Assembly: GCA_002403105.1 (NCBI GenBank)
Contig: DHHD01000049.1
Coordinates: 20,441 to 29,678 of the forward strand
Source: Anaerolineaceae bacterium UBA4781
Lineage (GTDB): Bacteria > Chloroflexota > Anaerolineae > Anaerolineales > Anaerolineaceae
Length of the DNA: 9,238 nucleotides
Reading direction: 5' to 3'
Shown: positions 5,826-9,238 of the stretch, piece after piece
How positions within the stretch are numbered: the first letter of the stretch is position 1
Layout: every line of letters starts with the position of its first letter
The notes under the pieces: generated by a model
Told to the model about the DNA's origin: nothing
Seen by the model: only the letters and a program-made list of their open reading frames with translations
Databases searched by the model: none
Made by a program: the position numbers and the translations under genes

Positions 5826-7076
5826 TTAACTTTCAGGTGTCGCGGTCGGTGGGATATTGATGATGACCTCAACAGTTTCTGGCTGAATGGATTCAACCAG
5901 AAGACCGGGGATATTCACTTCGACCCGTGGATTCAACTGGTAGGTTCCAGGCTGCAGATCGGTCAGATCCAGTATCACGCGTACATCGCTCGCGTTCAGG
6001 TCATCCAGAGTGGGTAGCGGCCCCGAGAGAATGACTTCAACGAATTCTGGAGAAATATTCACCGTATATTCAGGATTCAATCCCAAGAGCTGGATCATGG
6101 AATTATTCAATGTTATCGTTCCTTCAATCGGTGAAACGGTAATTGATATTCGTATCGTTGATTCACCCACGATACTCACGCCCGCCGGTAAATTTAATGG
6201 TAGTGATTCGGTAATATCGGCATTTGCACCATTGATATTCAAGGGTTGCGTCTCCACATACCCGGGCAATTCATTCACGATCGTTGGATCGGAAGAATAT
6301 AATGTTACGGTTAGTGGAGAGACGGATTTGTTCGTTAATTGGTAGCCACTGGCTGGTTGACCGATCACAACCGGTATCACAATGACGTTTCTATATCCGC
6401 CTCGCTGGGTAATGGGAAGATTCACATGAATCTGCGCCGGATCAATGGTTACATTTTCCACCGGAATTCCATTTTCATCATAGGCTATCAAAGGAATATT
6501 CAGATCAATATCCTGGTTCGCCTGGCTCACATCCACAATAGCTCTGATCTCTGTGATTTCAGAAATCAACGAAGAAGGTCCGCTTACAGTGGCATAACTA
6601 TAGCTGAGAACCGGTTCTCCTGCTTCATACCCAACTGCAGGCTGGGAGGGCTGCATTAATTGGATGGGCAAATATTTCGAATAAAGCGGTTCCACAATGA
6701 CCTGCTGGTCCGCCGGGCCAATTGTTTCAACTTTTACCGGTTTCGCATCCACTTCAACATGTATGGATACATCGTGAGTACCTTCTTTAAAACCGGTTAG
6801 ATCGATGCTGGCATGGATCAGATCAGGGCTGTCAATCAGTGTTTGCCATAACGAGGTCGGTGCGCTCAAACTGACGATCACTTCTGCCGGCAGCTCGTTG
6901 GTGACAACCAGATCAGAATCCAACCCAACCACTTCCAATGGGATCCCCTCCGGATAGGTACGCTTATCAACCGGGTCAGTGGCATTGACAGCCATGATCC
7001 AGATCGTAATAGCCAATGCAAGTGCGGTCAGGAAAGTCGGCAGGTTTTGCGTAACCTTTTTAAAAAACTGCGTCAT
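5826..7076 (-). CDS. cdaR: YbbR-domain protein, CdaA regulator CdaR
   Basis: CdaR is a membrane-anchored extracytoplasmic protein that modulates the diadenylate cyclase CdaA. The 416 residues comprise a short cytoplasmic N-terminus, one transmembrane helix at about 12-30 (LPTFLTALALAITIWIMAV), and four YbbR-like repeats at roughly 45-130, 135-221, 228-314 and 320-407. Each repeat ends in a strand of the type V.V.I/L, and SGP or SAP turns recur (71-73, 166-168, 351-353). The protein ends with IPPTATPES, a Thr/Pro tail of a kind common on secreted Chloroflexota proteins. Its ATG overlaps the cdaA stop by 4 nt (ATGA), so the two are translationally coupled. Repeat boundaries are by eye. The regulatory direction, activation or inhibition, cannot be read from sequence. 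Confidence 0.93.
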   Translation of the reverse strand: MTQFFKKVTQNLPTFLTALALAITIWIMAVNATDPVDKRTYPEGIPLEVVGLDSDLVVTNELPAEVIVSLSAPTSLWQTLIDSPDLIHASIDLTGFKEGTHDVSIHVEVDAKPVKVETIGPADQQVIVEPLYSKYLPIQLMQPSQPAVGYEAGEPVLSYSYATVSGPSSLISEITEIRAIVDVSQANQDIDLNIPLIAYDENGIPVENVTIDPAQIHVNLPITQRGGYRNVIVIPVVIGQPASGYQLTNKSVSPLTVTLYSSDPTIVNELPGYVETQPLNINGANADITESLPLNLPAGVSIVGESTIRISITVSPIEGTITLNNSMIQLLGLNPEYTVNISPEFVEVILSGPLPTLDDLNASDVRVILDLTDLQPGTYQLNPRVEVNIPGLLVESIQPETVEVIINIPPTATPES

Positions 7077-7963
7077 TCTTTCTTCCCTTCATCTTTTTCA
7101 ATTCCTAACCAGGTTCGCAACAGCTCTCCAAGATCGGTGGATTGCACAAGGCGTTCCTCCTCCAGCAGGAAGGGCTGCAGAGCGTTTTCCAGATTTTCCG
7201 GTTTGATCTCGCGGATCATTTTTCCAAGGTGTGCAATGGATATATCACCGGTCTCTTCAGAAACCACGACTGCGACCGCATCGGAAGATTCAGTAATGCC
7301 CAATGCTGCCCGGTGACGCAAACCCATCTGGTGATCGGCTGTTTTATTAAGAATTCCTACAGAAGATAAAGGCAGCACACATGAGGCTGCGCTGATAGTA
7401 TCTGTGGTAATAATTACTGCCCCATCATGCAGCGGTGTATTCGGGTAAAATATCTGCAAAAGCAATTCTGCAGATATTTTTGAATGCAGCGCAACACCCG
7501 TATCGATATATTCCTGTAAATTATCCGTGATTTGAAAAATGATCAAAGCACCATGCTGTAGAGATGACAAGCGTTTTGCCGCAGCGGCTACTGCTGTAAT
7601 TGCATCTTTTATTTGATCTTGCGGCATTATTACCTTACGCGAGAAAAATCGCTTCGGTCCGGCACGCCCCAATCTTTCAAGAGCTCGACGAATCTCAGGT
7701 GCGAAGATAACCGGGATGGCAAAAAGCATGGCTGGCAGGGTATTTTGAATCAGATAAGAAAATGCCGGCAGATCAACCAGGGTTGTAAGAAGCATGATGA
7801 TGATAATGATAAAGATCATGCCACGGAATAAGGTTTGCGCCTGGGTATTACGAAGCAACCGTAAAATGGTATAAAAAATAAAACTTACGATCAATAAATC
7901 AACGACCGTCAGCCAATTGAAACGTTGGAAAAGAAAAATAACTTCTGAGATAATATCTTGCAT
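7073..7963 (-). CDS. cdaA: Membrane diadenylate cyclase CdaA (DAC domain, c-di-AMP synthase)
   Basis: CdaA condenses two ATP molecules to cyclic di-AMP, a messenger controlling potassium and osmolyte uptake and cell-wall homeostasis. The 296 residues are a usual length. Three hydrophobic helices lie at about 17-36, 47-64 and 75-88, followed by a coupling segment and the DAC domain at about 90-250. The two signature motifs are both present: DGA (180-182, in NTPLHDGAVII) and RHR (216-218, in GLRHRAALGITE). SDAVAVVVSEETGDIS also matches the family closely. The C-terminal 40 residues are Glu-rich and predicted helical. The ATG at 7963 is fixed by an in-frame TGA just upstream, yet it has only a weak AAAAAG as a ribosome site. 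It lies 28 nt below coaE and is coupled to cdaR. The glmM gene often found after cdaR is absent here. Confidence 0.96.
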   Translation of the reverse strand: MQDIISEVIFLFQRFNWLTVVDLLIVSFIFYTILRLLRNTQAQTLFRGMIFIIIIIMLLTTLVDLPAFSYLIQNTLPAMLFAIPVIFAPEIRRALERLGRAGPKRFFSRKVIMPQDQIKDAITAVAAAAKRLSSLQHGALIIFQITDNLQEYIDTGVALHSKISAELLLQIFYPNTPLHDGAVIITTDTISAASCVLPLSSVGILNKTADHQMGLRHRAALGITESSDAVAVVVSEETGDISIAHLGKMIREIKPENLENALQPFLLEEERLVQSTDLGELLRTWLGIEKDEGKKE

Positions 7964-7981
7964 CTTTTTAAGTTTACATCA

Positions 7982-8000
7982 ATCCCACTCTTTATGGGAT
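7982..8000. repeat. Small inverted repeat over the coaE stop codon
   Basis: ATCCCA-CTCTTTA-TGGGAT is a perfect 6-bp stem with a 7-nt loop, and the coaE stop lies in the loop. On the minus strand it is not followed by a U-run, so it is not a convincing intrinsic terminator. It might attenuate or stabilise the message between coaE and cdaA. Confidence 0.4.
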
Positions 8001-9098
8001 CAACCTCCAAATACCATCAGTCATAGGTTTGACCCAATGGGTCTCAATTGTACCTTCATTCAACGAATCACGCATGAGAAACGGAAGGTCATACTCATCG
8101 AATGACGAAAGATGAAAATATCCATGAGAATACAGGTTTTTTCCTAATAGCCCCGAGTTTTTCATGAAGTGAACATCCAAGCAGTTACCACTCCAGAATT
8201 TTGTAATCGTCTCTAATTTTACGAGCCCGTCGAGAATAGTCTTTTCAGTACAATTGTGTGAGATTCCTTCTACTATGGTATTGAAATGGTCGAATCTCCA
8301 AATAAGGCAAGCCTCTCCACCAGCCAGGGGTGTGAGGAGAGCACGAGACAGTATGATACCTTCTTCATGAGCCTCGCTCTTTTCTTTTTGCAGTGCTTGA
8401 TCAATTTGTTGAACTGTTCTACTATCGATTTGTTCCAATTCTGGCAGGTCAAGAATGAAGCCTGATGTTTTTGCAGATAATTCTTCTTGTGCTATCTTGA
8501 ATTCAGGAAGCTCCTGTGACATCTCCCGCCAGATGTGATCGAGCTGCTGCCAGGTATCAGTGATCCGCTCACTGTTTTCAATGTACTGATCGATTTTCAT
8601 ATCAGAAGGGAATATTTGCTGATTTAAACGTTCTGTAATTTCATGCTGGGTCATTCCACGCGTTTTTTCCAAACGTTCCATCCGGGCATTTGCGGTGGAA
8701 GTAACAAACCACCGGGAATTTACAACATGCAGCAGTTCGGAGTCATATAACTTGATCGCTTCAACTGCAACCAGAGGGCAGGTAGTGTTCTCTAAAATCG
8801 CCTGCAAAGCATCAGCGACCAGAGGGTGCATGGCTCTTTCTAATTTTTTCAATGCAAGTGGATCGTTAAAAACGACCTTTCCCAATCGAACCCGATCGAT
8901 CCTGCCATCTTCAGTCAGGATCCGATCACCAAAAATCTGCAATACGGCTTCATATCCCGCTTTGCCTTCCACTAATAAAAAATGAGTGAGTTCATCCGCA
9001 TCAATAGTCAGCACGCCACGCAAAGCCAACAAATGCCGGATCAAGCTTTTGCCGCTGCCGATGCTCCCTGAGATTCCAATTACAAATGGTTTTTTCAC
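7992..9098 (-). CDS. coaE: Dephospho-CoA kinase-like protein with an unassigned C-terminal domain
   Basis: The N-terminal part, about residues 1-195, matches dephospho-CoA kinase, which phosphorylates dephospho-CoA in the last step of CoA synthesis. Visible are the P-loop GSIGSGKS (11-18), IDADELTH with the conserved Asp33, FGDRILTEDGRIDRVRLG (about 56-73) and MHPLV (90-94). The lid and substrate region around 111-175 is more divergent than usual; for example, AVEAIKLYDSEL stands where LDVPLLFESGL is common. At 368 residues it is nearly double the normal size of about 200. Residues about 196-368 carry a second domain whose end, NLYSHGYFHL followed by YDLPFLMRDSL, faintly resembles the last part of GNAT acetyltransferases; this is a weak inference. 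The start is GTG at 9098 with AGGA 7 nt upstream. It heads the cluster with its own promoter. Confidence 0.85.
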   Translation of the reverse strand: MKKPFVIGISGSIGSGKSLIRHLLALRGVLTIDADELTHFLLVEGKAGYEAVLQIFGDRILTEDGRIDRVRLGKVVFNDPLALKKLERAMHPLVADALQAILENTTCPLVAVEAIKLYDSELLHVVNSRWFVTSTANARMERLEKTRGMTQHEITERLNQQIFPSDMKIDQYIENSERITDTWQQLDHIWREMSQELPEFKIAQEELSAKTSGFILDLPELEQIDSRTVQQIDQALQKEKSEAHEEGIILSRALLTPLAGGEACLIWRFDHFNTIVEGISHNCTEKTILDGLVKLETITKFWSGNCLDVHFMKNSGLLGKNLYSHGYFHLSSFDEYDLPFLMRDSLNEGTIETHWVKPMTDGIWRLIP

Positions 9099-9102
9099 AA
9101 TG

Positions 9103-9109
9103 CTTTCCT
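9103..9109 (-). promoter_or_regulatory. Ribosome binding site supporting a GTG start for coaE
   Basis: AGGAAAG on the minus strand lies just before GTG 9098 (7 nt counted from AGGA), and the protein begins with the family-typical strand into the P-loop, so no other start is needed. Confidence 0.65.
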
Positions 9110-9126
9110 ACTATCAGTGTACCTTC

Positions 9127-9154
9127 ATTTTAATAGACACAGGATTTCTGTCAA
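9127..9154 (-). promoter_or_regulatory. Promoter for coaE and probably the whole cdaA-cdaR-der-lepB cluster
   Basis: On the minus strand a perfect TTGACA (9154-9149) is followed after 16 nt by TAAAAT (9132-9127), one base off TATAAT. Transcription would start near 9120, about 20 nt before the GTG. No comparably good promoter is apparent between the downstream genes, which are tightly packed. Confidence 0.7.
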
Positions 9155-9169
9155 ACAGTGTCGATTTGC

Positions 9170-9198
9170 TTGACAACACCTTCACAAGCATGTAGAAT
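9170..9198 (+). promoter_or_regulatory. Promoter for the tRNA gene
   Basis: TTGACA (9170-9175) and TAGAAT (9193-9198) are separated by exactly 17 nt. The predicted start, near 9205, is about 8 nt before the mature tRNA 5' end, as expected for a stable-RNA gene. It is divergent from the coaE promoter, with the two -35 boxes 15 nt apart. Confidence 0.75.
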
Positions 9199-9212
9199 TT
9201 CATCACGTTTCC

Positions 9213-9238
9213 GCCGAGATAGCTCAGTTGGTAGAGCA
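9213..9238 (+). tRNA. 5' end of a tRNA gene, cut by the window edge (identity open, possibly Thr)
   Basis: GCCGAGA would be the 5' half of the acceptor stem. It is followed by T8, A9 and the D-arm AGCTCAGTTGGTAGAGCA, with A14, G18-G19 and A21 in the right places. The anticodon is outside the window, so the amino acid cannot be assigned; the acceptor stem start is seen in some threonine tRNAs, but that is only a hint. Confidence 0.88.

Noticed and set aside
7982..8000. Intrinsic terminator after coaE
   Set aside because: The stem has only 6 bp and no U-run follows on the coding strand; recorded as a repeat instead.
1..9238. Mobile element, CRISPR array or phage genes
   Set aside because: No transposase, integrase, terminal repeats or regularly spaced repeats were seen; the gene content is operonic and housekeeping or metabolic.

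Overview
The window looks like a chromosomal piece of an anaerobic bacterium of moderate G+C content. The lineage is not proven. The four-repeat YbbR protein ending in PPTATPES and the overall gene set fit Chloroflexota (Anaerolineae-like), but this is an inference. Almost every base is coding, no mobile element is visible, and no gap without a gene exceeds about 115 bases.

Left block, bases 1-3838: part of a bacterial microcompartment (BMC) locus and its probable regulator. Reading leftward on the minus strand from a promoter near 3030, the genes are an RpiB-type sugar-phosphate isomerase, a long deoxyribose-phosphate aldolase (DERA), a EutN/CcmL shell vertex protein, and a CoA-acylating aldehyde dehydrogenase cut by the left edge. 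They are spaced 3 to 17 nt apart, each with a good Shine-Dalgarno sequence. This combination matches the loci described as sugar-phosphate-utilising (SPU) BMCs. The inferred chemistry is 2-deoxyribose-5-phosphate split to glyceraldehyde-3-phosphate plus acetaldehyde, with acetaldehyde oxidised to acetyl-CoA inside a protein shell. The aldolase and the isomerase each carry an extra N-terminal amphipathic helix that looks like an encapsulation peptide. The isomerase has Asp where classical RpiB has its catalytic Cys. Hexameric shell proteins and a phosphotransacylase are not in the window and would be expected further left.

A GntR/HutC-family repressor is transcribed divergently to the right. 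The 102-base gap between it and the isomerase holds overlapping promoters, a perfect 15-bp palindrome over the shared -10 region, and a TGGT-N4-ACCA operator like those of the DasR/NagR group. This suggests one switch controls both the regulator and the compartment operon.

Right block, bases 3860-9098, all minus strand: a compact housekeeping cluster read as coaE-like, cdaA, cdaR, der, lepB. It makes a CoA-biosynthesis kinase with an unexplained C-terminal domain, the c-di-AMP synthase CdaA with its YbbR partner CdaR, the ribosome-assembly GTPase Der, and signal peptidase I. A consensus-like promoter lies ahead of coaE. The right edge holds the first 26 bases of a tRNA gene on the plus strand, preceded by its own strong promoter.
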